The notes below the pieces were generated by a model that saw only the letters and a list, made by a program, of their open reading frames with translations, searched no databases and was not told the origin of the DNA. From Lentzea albida (GTDB lineage Bacteria > Actinomycetota > Actinomycetes > Mycobacteriales > Pseudonocardiaceae): a stretch of 64,000 nucleotides of DNA. The translations under genes were made by a program, and so were the position numbers. Every line of letters starts with the position of its first letter. Position 1 is the first letter of the stretch. Positions 24,234-32,061 of this stretch are shown in pieces. The DNA lies in assembly GCF_900111005.1 (NCBI RefSeq), contig NZ_FOFV01000003.1, positions 248,001 to 312,000 on the forward strand, written 5' to 3'.

Positions 24234-26348
24234 TCACCGTTGCAGCGCGGGCTCCGCGTCGTCGGCGAGCGGCCGTGGGCCGTCCGGCTGCTCGACCGGC
24301 CGGGACAGCCTGCTCGGCCACCACATCCGCCGTCCGATCAGCAGGGTGAGGGCGGGCACCAGGACCGATCGCACCAGCAGGGCGTCGAGCAGCACGCCGA
24401 AGGCGACCAGGAACCCGACCTCGATCAGCATCACCAGCGGGAGCGAGACGAGGACGCCGAACGTGGCCGCCAGGACCAGGCCCGCCGACGTGATCACACC
24501 ACCGGTGGCGGACAGCGCTTTGAGCATGCCGTCGCGGGTGCCCAGACGCAGTGCCTCCTCCCGTGCCCGGCTGGCCAGGAAGATGTTGTAGTCCACGCCC
24601 AGCGCCACCAGGAACAGGAACGCCAGCAACGGCACCGAGTAGTCGACGCCCTTGAACCCGAGGACCTTGTCGAAGACGAACACGCTGCCGCCGAAGGCCG
24701 CCGCGAACGAGACGACCACGGTGGCCATCAGGACCAGCGGGGCCACGACCGCTCGCAGCAGCAGCCCGAGGACGATCAGGACGACGAGGAGCACCAGCGG
24801 GATCACCAGCTTCTCGTCGCGGTCGGTGGTCAGCTCGGTGTCGAGGTGCTCCGCACTCGGCCCGCCGACGATCGCCTCCGCACCGTTCACCGCGTGCACG
24901 GCGGTGCGCACCCGCTTGATCGTGTCGTACTCCGCGACGGTGTCCGGCGCGTCCGTCGGGAACACCGAGATGTCGGTCCAGCCACCGCGGGTCTCCCCCG
25001 GGACGGCCACCGCGACACCGGGAGTGCGCTGGACGACGTCGAGCACCTGCTCCTGCTGCCCCGGCCGGGTGAAGACCGTCATCGGCTGGCCGCCGAGCTC
25101 CGGGAAGTGCTGGCGCAGCACGGCGAAGCCGGTGACCGACTCCGGCGCGGACACGAACTGGTCCTGCTCCCGCAGGGCGCCGGTGTTGCCCGTCAGCCCC
25201 AGCGTGAACACGGCCAGGACACCGAGCGAGCCGAGCGCCGCCACCCATCGGCGGCGGTCGATGGCGGCGCCGAGCCGCACCCACAGCCCCGGCTTCTCCT
25301 CCGCGGACGTGCCGACCCGCGGGACGGCCGGCCAGAAGATCCGCCTGCCGAGCACCACGAGCAGCGCGGGGAACAACGTCAGCATGGCCACCAACGCGCA
25401 CAGGATGCCGGCCGCGCCGACAGGGCCCAATCCCCTGGTGCTGTTGAGGTCCGCGACGAGCAGGCAGAGCAGGCCGGCGACCACGGTGGCCGCGGACGCG
25501 ATGATGGCCGGTGCCGCGCCGCGCAGCGCGTGGATCATCGCGACCCGGACGTTCTCGTGGTGGTGCAACGCTTCCCGGTAGCGGGCTATGAGCAGCAGCG
25601 CGTAGTCCGTGCCGACGCCGAACACCAAGATGGTCAGCAGCGCCGAGTTCTGGTCGTTGACGACGATGCCGAAGCCCTTGACGAGCAGGTAGACCGTCGC
25701 CATCGAGGTCAGTGCCGCCGCGCCCACGGCCACCAGCGGGATGAGCCACAACACCGGGCTGCGGTAGGTGATGATGAGCAGCAGCGTGACGACGACGATG
25801 GTGGTGAGCAGGACCTGCAGGTCGATGCCGTCGAAGACGGCGTCCATGTCGCCGTCGACCGCGGCCGGGCCCGTCACCTCGAGCTGGAGGCCGGCGGGGC
25901 GGTCCTTCGCGGCGTCGCGCAACGGGCCGACGACGGCCTCCGGTCCGCCGTGGGACGTGCTGACGTCGAGGGTGAACATCATCGCCTTGCCGTCGGCGGA
26001 AGGGCTCGTCAGCGGACCCTCGTCCTCCGGGGCCGCCGCCTTGGGCGGGTACCGCTTGACCAGGGTGTCGTAGTGGCGCTCGACCACCGCGCGGTCGGCG
26101 TCGGTCACGCCGCTATCGCGGTGGTAGACGAAGACGAACGTGTTGTCCTCCCCGCCGGGGAGGCTGTCCTCCAGCGCGGCGACCTTGGTGGACTCGGCGC
26201 CGGCCGGCAGGGTGTCCACGGCCTTGTCGGTGGTGACCGAACTCAGCTTTCCGCTCAACGGCACCATGAAGACCGTCAGCACCACCCACAGGCCGATCAC
26301 CAACCACGGCACCCACCGGCCGGTCAACCGCGTTGCGTTGACTGTCAT
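24234..26348 (-). CDS. MMPL-family (RND-type) membrane transporter
   Basis: The 704-residue protein has the RND/MmpL topology: a first membrane helix (WLVIGLWVVLTVFMVPL), an extracellular loop of about 130 residues, five more helices with the GxGxDY element (FGVGTDYALLLIARYRE), then a second half repeating this pattern (ALGVDYNIFLASRAREE). The duplicated TDY/VDY motifs carry proton-relay Asp residues. Such exporters move lipids, siderophores or drugs. A 47-bp sequence 45-91 bases upstream of its start recurs before the orphan response regulator gene at 28644, suggesting shared control. Confidence 0.92.
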   Translation of the reverse strand: MTVNATRLTGRWVPWLVIGLWVVLTVFMVPLSGKLSSVTTDKAVDTLPAGAESTKVAALEDSLPGGEDNTFVFVYHRDSGVTDADRAVVERHYDTLVKRYPPKAAAPEDEGPLTSPSADGKAMMFTLDVSTSHGGPEAVVGPLRDAAKDRPAGLQLEVTGPAAVDGDMDAVFDGIDLQVLLTTIVVVTLLLIITYRSPVLWLIPLVAVGAAALTSMATVYLLVKGFGIVVNDQNSALLTILVFGVGTDYALLLIARYREALHHHENVRVAMIHALRGAAPAIIASAATVVAGLLCLLVADLNSTRGLGPVGAAGILCALVAMLTLFPALLVVLGRRIFWPAVPRVGTSAEEKPGLWVRLGAAIDRRRWVAALGSLGVLAVFTLGLTGNTGALREQDQFVSAPESVTGFAVLRQHFPELGGQPMTVFTRPGQQEQVLDVVQRTPGVAVAVPGETRGGWTDISVFPTDAPDTVAEYDTIKRVRTAVHAVNGAEAIVGGPSAEHLDTELTTDRDEKLVIPLVLLVVLIVLGLLLRAVVAPLVLMATVVVSFAAAFGGSVFVFDKVLGFKGVDYSVPLLAFLFLVALGVDYNIFLASRAREEALRLGTRDGMLKALSATGGVITSAGLVLAATFGVLVSLPLVMLIEVGFLVAFGVLLDALLVRSVLVPALTLLIGRRMWWPSRLSRPVEQPDGPRPLADDAEPALQR

Positions 26349-26392
26349 TCACGAGCCTCCTGCGTCCGTGTCACTTCGCCTGTCTGGCGCCC

Positions 26393-26439
26393 ACTTCCTA
26401 CCGAGCGAAGATGAGAAGACCGTTAATGCGGTGCTCAGG
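26393..26439. promoter_or_regulatory. 47-bp conserved upstream element, copy 1 (before MMPL gene)
   Basis: ACTTCCTACCGAGCG ... TGAGAAGACCGTTAA ... GCTCAGG matches 29380-29427 at about 37 of 47 positions with one gap. Both copies hold a TGAG ... CTCA dyad. It lies in the divergent gap between the MMPL and copper-monooxygenase genes, closer to MMPL. It probably combines a promoter with a regulator site. Confidence 0.55.
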
Positions 26440-26554
26440 ACCGCTATTCAGTCCTAAGAGGACTTCGTGGAGTAGTACCGTCGTACCGGCCACCGCCGGA
26501 AGTGACGACCGCGGTACGACGAAACGCGGCGGAATCAGCCCTAGCGTTCAGGCC

Positions 26555-27760
26555 ATGAGGAAACCTAACAGTCCACTGTGGAGGATTGGCGCGGCCACCG
26601 TGGCACTGGCGACGGCGTTCACCGTCGTCGCCTGCGGGTCGAACACCGGCGGCGGTGCGGCGCCCGTCCCGCCCGGACCGCACCACGGGCACGCGGGCAA
26701 GCCGCCGGCCCCGACGCAGCCGCTGCGCGCCGGCGAGCGGTTCGTCGACGTGAAGATGGCCCAGGCCTACACGCCCACGTCGCCGGAGGGCGGCACGGAC
26801 GACTACCGCTGCCAGGTGATCGATCCGGGCCTGACGAAGCCGGAGTTCCTGACCGGCACCCAGTTCACGCCGGAGAACGTCGCGATCGCCCACCACGCCA
26901 TCGTGTACGCGGTGCCGCCGGAGGGCGTGGCGGCGGTGCGCGAGCAGGACGCGAAGACCTCCGGCCTCGGCTGGCAGTGCTTCGGCGGAACCGGTGTGGA
27001 GGGCGCCGAGGAGGACGACGGGGACGCGGCGTGGGTGGACACCTGGGCGCCGGGCTCCGCGGAGACGCTGCTCGACCAGGACGTCGGCTACAAGCTGGAG
27101 CCGGGCAGCCTGATCGTCCTGCAGATCCACTACAACCTGCTCGCGACCGACGGCAAACCGGCGGGGTCGGACCGCTCGGCGGTGCGGCTGCGGCTGAAGG
27201 ACGGCACGCCGCAGACCCGGGAACTCGAGACGTGGCCGCTCAGCGCGCCGACCGACCTGCCCTGCGCCGCCGGCGAGTCGGGTCCGCTCTGCGACCGGAA
27301 CGCCTCGATCGCGGACGTGACCAAGCGGTTCGGGGCGGAGACCGGCGAGATGGCGGACATGCAGGTGCAGGAGTGCAACCAGGGCGGCACGCCGAAGCCC
27401 GGCGACACCCAGACCTGTGACCACAAGGTGGAGGCGCCGATGACGTTGTTCGCCGGTTTCGGCCACATGCACATGCTCGGGCGGGCCATCAAGGTCGAGC
27501 TCAACCCCGGCAAGCCGAACGCGAAGGTCGTGCTGGACGTGCCGCAGTTCGACTTCGACAACCAGCGGCTGCTGAAGCTGCCGTCGCCGGTGGAGATCGG
27601 TCCGGGCGACACGTTGCGGGTGACGTGCACGCACGACGCGGGACTGCGCAAACAGTTGCCGCAGTTGAGCAAGCTGCCGCCGCGCTACGTGGTGTGGGGC
27701 GACGGCACCAGCGACGAGATGTGCACGGGCATCATGACGGTCTCCCCCCACAAGTCCTGA
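26555..27760 (+). CDS. copper type II ascorbate-dependent monooxygenase-like lipoprotein
   Basis: ATG 26555 begins a lipoprotein signal with lipobox VVACGS (Cys about 29), so the protein is anchored outside the membrane. The 401 residues hold all copper-ligand motifs of the PHM/DBM family in order: HH in AIAHHAIVYAVP (about 113), H in VLQIHYNLL (about 191), H-x-H in FGHMHMLG (about 303) and Met in SDEMCTGIM (about 387). That gives both the CuH and CuM sites. Family enzymes hydroxylate C-H bonds using O2 and reductant. The substrate is unknown. The next gene, a DoxX-Rieske fusion, starts one base after the stop and may deliver electrons (inference). Confidence 0.82.
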   Translation: MRKPNSPLWRIGAATVALATAFTVVACGSNTGGGAAPVPPGPHHGHAGKPPAPTQPLRAGERFVDVKMAQAYTPTSPEGGTDDYRCQVIDPGLTKPEFLTGTQFTPENVAIAHHAIVYAVPPEGVAAVREQDAKTSGLGWQCFGGTGVEGAEEDDGDAAWVDTWAPGSAETLLDQDVGYKLEPGSLIVLQIHYNLLATDGKPAGSDRSAVRLRLKDGTPQTRELETWPLSAPTDLPCAAGESGPLCDRNASIADVTKRFGAETGEMADMQVQECNQGGTPKPGDTQTCDHKVEAPMTLFAGFGHMHMLGRAIKVELNPGKPNAKVVLDVPQFDFDNQRLLKLPSPVEIGPGDTLRVTCTHDAGLRKQLPQLSKLPPRYVVWGDGTSDEMCTGIMTVSPHKS

Positions 27761-27761
27761 C

Positions 27762-28625
27762 GTGAGGGACGAACACGCACTGCTGCCGCTGCGCGCTTTT
27801 CTCGGCGGCACCTTCGTCTACGCCGGTGTCTCCAAGCTGTTCGACACGCACTACCTGGACGACGCTTCCGCACTCGGTGTCCACGCGCAGATGGTGAACG
27901 CCGCCGCGACCTCCCCGATCGGCCCGCTGGTCTCGCTGGCCGCCGACCACGCGACCGTCGCCGGGCTGGCGATCGCCTTCGGGGAGGTCGCGGTCGGCCT
28001 CGCGACCCTGCTCGGCCTGGTCACCCGGCTCGCCGCGCTCGGCGGTGTGCTGCTCTCGCTCAGCTTCTTCCTGGCGGTGAGCTGGACGACTCGGCCTTAC
28101 TACTTCGGGGCCGACATCGTGTTCGTGTTCGCCTGGACCCCGTTGCTGATCGCGGGCGACGCCGGGGTGTTGTCACTGGGCGCCCGGCTGCGCGCGAAGG
28201 CGCAGGACGACGCCGGGCGGCGCACCGTGCTGCTGAGCGGTCTGATCGCGGGGGCGGCGGCCGTTGCCGGAGTCACCGCGGGCAGCGTGCTGGCGCTCGC
28301 CCGGCGTCCTGCCCGTTCGGCCGCGAAGCCGGCGGGCTACGTGATCGCCGCGGTCGACGACGTCGCCGTCGGTTCGTCGAAGAGCTTCACGACGCCGAAC
28401 GGGATGCCCGCCCACCTCCTGCGCCCGGCGCCGGACACGTTCCTGGCGTACAACGCCGCCTGCAGTCATCAGGGCTGCCCGGTGTCGTACGTCGGTCCCG
28501 GATTCCGGTGCCCCTGCCACGGTGCCACCTACGACGAGAACGGACAGGTGACCGGAGGGCCGGCACCCGCACCGCTGGTCAAGATCCCGGTCACGGTCGT
28601 CGAGGGGCAGGTGGTGCTCGCCTGA
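27762..28625 (+). CDS. DoxX-type membrane domain fused to a Rieske 2Fe-2S domain
   Basis: GTG 27762 is one base after the monooxygenase stop. The first 180 residues form a four-helix DoxX-like membrane domain (LRAFLGGTFVYAGVSKLFD; FFLAVSWTTRPYYFGADIVFVFAW), followed by one more membrane or Tat-like helix (LLSGLIAGAAAVAGVTAGSVLALARR). Residues about 205-287 are a Rieske domain with C-x-H in NAACSHQGCPVSY and C-x-x-H in RCPCHGATYDENG. The Rieske part should lie outside the cell. DoxX proteins handle quinone- or thiosulfate-linked electrons, so this looks like a membrane electron carrier for the adjacent copper enzyme (inference). Confidence 0.85.
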   Translation: MRDEHALLPLRAFLGGTFVYAGVSKLFDTHYLDDASALGVHAQMVNAAATSPIGPLVSLAADHATVAGLAIAFGEVAVGLATLLGLVTRLAALGGVLLSLSFFLAVSWTTRPYYFGADIVFVFAWTPLLIAGDAGVLSLGARLRAKAQDDAGRRTVLLSGLIAGAAAVAGVTAGSVLALARRPARSAAKPAGYVIAAVDDVAVGSSKSFTTPNGMPAHLLRPAPDTFLAYNAACSHQGCPVSYVGPGFRCPCHGATYDENGQVTGGPAPAPLVKIPVTVVEGQVVLA

Positions 28626-28643
28626 TCTTCGGAGTTGTGGCGG

Positions 28644-29318
28644 TCAACAGCGCTGGACCGGCCGGGTGAGCCTCAGGTCGTAGGCGAGGATGACGGCCTG
28701 GATCCGGTCCCGTGCGCCGATCTTGGCGAGGACCCGCCCGACGTGGGTCTTCACCGTCGACTCCGAGAGCGTGAACCGGTGCGCGATCTCGCCGTTGGTG
28801 AGGCCGTGGCCGATGGCGACGAGGATCTCGCGCTCGCGGCCGGTCAGGGAGTCCAGCCGGGGATCCTCCCGCCCCGGCCCGCCGAGGTCGTCGTCGAGCC
28901 GGTCGGCGACCGCGTCGAGCAACCGCCGGGTCAGCGCCGGCGCGATCACCGCGTCCCCGGCGGCGACGGCCCGGATGCCGGCGAGCAGCTCCTCGGGGCG
29001 GGTGTCCTCGAGCAGGAAACCGCTGGCCCCGGCCCGCAACACGGCGAACGCGTACCGGTCCACATCGGACGTCGTCAGCACGAGAACACGCGAACGCCCT
29101 CCAGCGGCGACGATGCGCCGGGTGGCCTCGATCCCGTCGACGCCCGGCCTGCGGGTGTCCATCAGCACCACGTCGGGACGCAGCTCGGAGGCCCGCCGAA
29201 CGGCCTCGGCGCCGTTCGCGGCCTCGCCGACGACCTCGGTGTCGGGCGTGCTCTCCAGCAGCACGCGAAACCCGAAGCGCTGCAGCGGCTGGGCGTCCAC
29301 CACGAGCACGGAGATCAT
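28644..29318 (-). CDS. orphan NarL/LuxR-type response regulator with atypical receiver
   Basis: ATG 29318 (GGAAGG upstream) gives MISVLVVDAQPLQRFGFRVL. The phosphate-acceptor Asp is present (VVLMDTRRPGVDG), but the usual second acidic residue of the DD pair is Ala (VVDAQ), and the conserved Lys (normally FLLKD) is Glu (FLLEDTRPEELL). The LuxR helix-turn-helix is normal (LTGREREILVAIGHGLTNGEIAHRFTLSESTVKTHVGRVL). No histidine kinase is adjacent. Total 224 residues. It probably binds DNA with altered or phosphorylation-independent control. A 47-bp element upstream matches one before the MMPL gene. It converges on the DoxX-Rieske gene 18 bases away. Confidence 0.88.
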   Translation of the reverse strand: MISVLVVDAQPLQRFGFRVLLESTPDTEVVGEAANGAEAVRRASELRPDVVLMDTRRPGVDGIEATRRIVAAGGRSRVLVLTTSDVDRYAFAVLRAGASGFLLEDTRPEELLAGIRAVAAGDAVIAPALTRRLLDAVADRLDDDLGGPGREDPRLDSLTGREREILVAIGHGLTNGEIAHRFTLSESTVKTHVGRVLAKIGARDRIQAVILAYDLRLTRPVQRC

Positions 29319-29379
29319 GAGCGGCTGCCTTCCAGGGTCGCGCGGTCCGGCCACCGTCCGGTGCGGGCCGGTGGTGGCT

Positions 29380-29427
29380 ACTTCCTATCGAGCGGACCTG
29401 AGACGACCGTTAAAAACAGGGCTCAGG
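29380..29427. promoter_or_regulatory. conserved upstream element, copy 2 (before orphan regulator)
   Basis: ACTTCCTATCGAGCG ... TGAGACGACCGTTAA ... GCTCAGG; the partner of 26393-26439. It lies 62-109 bases before the regulator start and overlaps the final codons of the upstream tetR gene (stop 29423). Confidence 0.55.
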
Positions 29428-30037
29428 CGCCGGCGGCCTCCGGCTCCGCACCGCGCAGGGCGTTGTCGATGAGGATCGTCGCGATGGCCTGCGCGGTCGG
29501 GAGGGTCTCGGTGCCGAGCGCCCTGGTGCGCGCCGACGCGCCGTCCAGCAGCAAGGCCAGCTGTTCACCGAGTTGTTCGGGATCGGCGGCGCCGGCCTGG
29601 CGAGCGGTCTCGGTGAAACGGGCCGCGACCGACATCTTGTAGTCGCGCGCACACCTGCGCCCGGGATCGTCCGGGTCGGCGATCTCGACGGCGGCCGCGA
29701 TGAAGGGGCACAGCGGCGTCACTTCGGCCGGCGGCACCGTTCGCGGCCTGTCGAACGCGGCGAGCAGCCGCTCACGGGGAGACAGGTCGTCGCGGTCGAA
29801 GACCTCGGGCATCGTGTCGGGGTCGTGCCGGCGCAAGTACTCGGCGACGAGCTCGTTCTTGCTCCCGAAGTGCTGGTACACGGTGCGCTTCGACACCTGC
29901 GCCTCGGCGGAGAGCTGGTCCATGCCGGTGCCGCCGATCCCCTGGCCGCGGAACAGGCGCTCCGACGTCTCCAGGATGCGCTCTCGCGCGCCTCTGCCCC
30001 GTCGTCGGCTCGACGGGCCCATCTCCAGCTCGGCCAT
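29423..30037 (-). CDS. TetR-family transcriptional regulator
   Basis: The 204-residue protein has the TetR helix-turn-helix at residues 18-65 (RERILETSERLFRGQGIGGTGMDQLS and VSKRTVYQHFGSKNELV) and a helical ligand domain. It is divergent from an aldo/keto reductase, and the 111-base gap contains a 10-bp perfect inverted repeat with a third half-site. It therefore probably represses both itself and the oxidoreductase genes downstream until a small molecule binds. The last bases overlap the conserved element of the next regulator. Confidence 0.9.
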   Translation of the reverse strand: MAELEMGPSSRRRGRGARERILETSERLFRGQGIGGTGMDQLSAEAQVSKRTVYQHFGSKNELVAEYLRRHDPDTMPEVFDRDDLSPRERLLAAFDRPRTVPPAEVTPLCPFIAAAVEIADPDDPGRRCARDYKMSVAARFTETARQAGAADPEQLGEQLALLLDGASARTRALGTETLPTAQAIATILIDNALRGAEPEAAGA

Positions 30038-30105
30038 GCCACCAGTGTACGAGCCGGGTAATGGTCGGAGTACTTAACTTGCGGCGCCACGGCCCGCCGG
30101 GCTAG

Positions 30106-30132
30106 CTTAAGTACACAGTCGTTGTACTTAAG
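30106..30132. promoter_or_regulatory. probable TetR operator
   Basis: CTTAAGTACA (30106-30115) and TGTACTTAAG (30123-30132) form a perfect 10-bp inverted repeat with a 7-base spacer, ending 17 bases before the aldo/keto reductase start. A further AGTACTTAA half-site lies at 30069-30077, nearer tetR. Confidence 0.7.
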
Positions 30133-30148
30133 GAACCGGAGAACCTCG

Positions 30149-31216
30149 ATGCCACTCAGCCTTGACACCTACCGACTGCTGGGGCGGTCAGGACTCCGCG
30201 TCTCCCCGCTGGCGCTCGGCACGGCGACGTTCGGCACCGAGTGGGGCTGGGGCGTCGAGCGGGACAACGCGCGCGTTCTGTTCGACACGTACGTCGAGAA
30301 CGGCGGCAACTTCATCGACACCGCTCCCACCTACACCAACGGGAGCTCCGAACGGCTGGTGGGCGAGTTCAGCCGCGGCCGGCGCGAAAGCCTGGTCCTG
30401 GCCACGAAGTACTCCACCCTGCGCACTCCCGGCGACCCGAACTCGGGCGGGCCCCACCGCAAGAACCTGTTCGCGTCGGTGGAGGCCAGCCTGCGGCAAC
30501 TCGGCACCGACCACATCGACCTGCTGCACCTGCACGTCTGGGACTTCACGACACCGGCCGACGAGATCCTCCGCGGCCTGGACGACGTGGTCCGCCAGGG
30601 CAAGGTCCTCTACGTGGCGATGTCCAGCGCCCCCGCGTGGGAGATCTCGCGCATGCAGACCATCGCCGACCTGCGCGGCTGGACGCCGTTGATCGCACTG
30701 CAGGTCGAGTACAGCCTCATCAACCGGGACGCGGAACGCGACCTCATCCCCATGTCCCGGGCGATGGGACTGGGTGTGACCCCGTTCTCGCCGCTGGGCG
30801 GCGGTATCCTGTCGGGCAAGTACAGCCGCGCCGACCTCACCCCGGCGAGCGCCGAACCCGGCGAGAGCAACCGCAAGAGCTTCAACGCGACCCTGGGCAT
30901 GGTGACCGAGCGGACGCTCGGCATCGCCGACGTCGTGCGGGACATCGCCGCCGAGCACGAACGCACCCCGGCGCAGGTCGCGCTGGCGTGGGTGCTGCGG
31001 AACCCCGGTGTCGCGGCGCCGATCATCGGGGCGCGCACTCCGGACCAGTTGCGGGGCAACCTCGACGCCTTGCAGGTCGAGCTGACCGACGACCAGTTCG
31101 CCCGGCTCGACGAGGTCAGCGCGATCAGGCTCGGCGACCCGCACGACCTGCTTGCGAGCGACCACATCCGCATGGTGTCCCACGGAGACATGAAGATCGA
31201 AACCCGTGGCCGCTGA
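30149..31216 (+). CDS. aldo/keto reductase
   Basis: ATG 30149 follows AGGAACCGGAG. The 355 residues form the NADPH-dependent TIM-barrel of aldo/keto reductases, with the catalytic tetrad visible: Asp in NFIDTAPTY, Tyr in the same stretch, Lys in LVLATKYS and His in LLHLHVWDF. The C-terminal cofactor region is GVAAPIIGARTPDQLRGNL. It should reduce aldehydes or ketones in the cytoplasm. It is the first of five same-strand oxidoreductase genes up to 35228 and is directly downstream of the TetR operator. Confidence 0.9.
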   Translation: MPLSLDTYRLLGRSGLRVSPLALGTATFGTEWGWGVERDNARVLFDTYVENGGNFIDTAPTYTNGSSERLVGEFSRGRRESLVLATKYSTLRTPGDPNSGGPHRKNLFASVEASLRQLGTDHIDLLHLHVWDFTTPADEILRGLDDVVRQGKVLYVAMSSAPAWEISRMQTIADLRGWTPLIALQVEYSLINRDAERDLIPMSRAMGLGVTPFSPLGGGILSGKYSRADLTPASAEPGESNRKSFNATLGMVTERTLGIADVVRDIAAEHERTPAQVALAWVLRNPGVAAPIIGARTPDQLRGNLDALQVELTDDQFARLDEVSAIRLGDPHDLLASDHIRMVSHGDMKIETRGR

Positions 31217-31284
31217 CCGTGCACAGTGGACCAGACCTTGGAACCGTTGCAGCACGTCGAAGAACAAGCGCAGGAGATGCCAGG

Positions 31285-32028
31285 ATGGGTGTGTACACCG
31301 GAAAGAACGCGGTCGTCACCGGCGGAGCCAGCGGACTCGGGTTCGGGATCGCCGAGTTCCTGGTGGAGCGCGGCGCACGGGTCGTGATCACCGGCCGCTC
31401 CCGGGAACGACTCGACGCCGCCCGGGAGAGGCTCGGACCGAACGCGCTGACCGCGCGGGGCGACGTGGCCTCGCTGGAGGACCTGGACTCACTCGCCGAA
31501 CAGGTCTCAGCGGAACTCGGTTCGCTCGACGCGCTCTTCGTGAACGCCGGTGTCACCCGCACCGCGTTGCTGGAAGAGATGACCGAGAAGGCCTACGACG
31601 AAGTGTTCGACATCAATGTCAAAGGTGCCTTCTTCACGGTGCAGAAGCTCGCCCCTCTGTTGAACAAGGGGGCCGGTGTCGTCCTCACGACTTCGGCCGC
31701 GAGCGTCATGGGCATCCCCACCACCAGTGCCTACGCGGCGAGCAAGGCGGCGCTGCGTTCCCTGGCCCGCGGCTTCGCCGCCGAACTGACCGGCCGGGAG
31801 ATCCGGGTCAACGCCATCAGCCCCGGACCGGTCGACACCGGGGTGCTCGAGAAGGAGATGAGCCCGGAGGCCGCCGCGGAGTTCATCGCGCAGCGGGTGG
31901 CGGAGAACCCGTTGCGGCGCCTCGGCACTCCCGTGGAGATCGCCGCGGCGGCGGCGTTCCTGGCCTTCGACGCCACGTACACCACCGGGGTCGAACTGGC
32001 GGTGGACGGTGGCTACACCCAGCTCTGA
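31285..32028 (+). CDS. SDR-family oxidoreductase
   Basis: ATG 31285 (CAGGAGATG-CCAGG just upstream) opens a 247-residue classical short-chain dehydrogenase: cofactor motif TGGASGLGFGIAE, NAG in FVNAGVTR, catalytic Ser in TTSAASVMG, YAASK in SAYAASKAALRSLARG, and PGPVDTG. Arg residues after beta2 (ITGRSRERL) favour NADP(H). It lies 68 bases after the aldo/keto reductase. Substrate unknown. Confidence 0.9.
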   Translation: MGVYTGKNAVVTGGASGLGFGIAEFLVERGARVVITGRSRERLDAARERLGPNALTARGDVASLEDLDSLAEQVSAELGSLDALFVNAGVTRTALLEEMTEKAYDEVFDINVKGAFFTVQKLAPLLNKGAGVVLTTSAASVMGIPTTSAYAASKAALRSLARGFAAELTGREIRVNAISPGPVDTGVLEKEMSPEAAAEFIAQRVAENPLRRLGTPVEIAAAAAFLAFDATYTTGVELAVDGGYTQL

Positions 32029-32061
32029 GCCGTTGTCCCACAGGCAGTCTGAAGGAACCCC

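Noticed and set aside
24240-26414. 724-codon plus-strand frame opposite the MMPL gene
   Set aside because: It is very rich in Arg, Gln, Asp and His, with no domain pattern, and lies fully antisense to a convincing transporter; a shadow of third-position GC bias.
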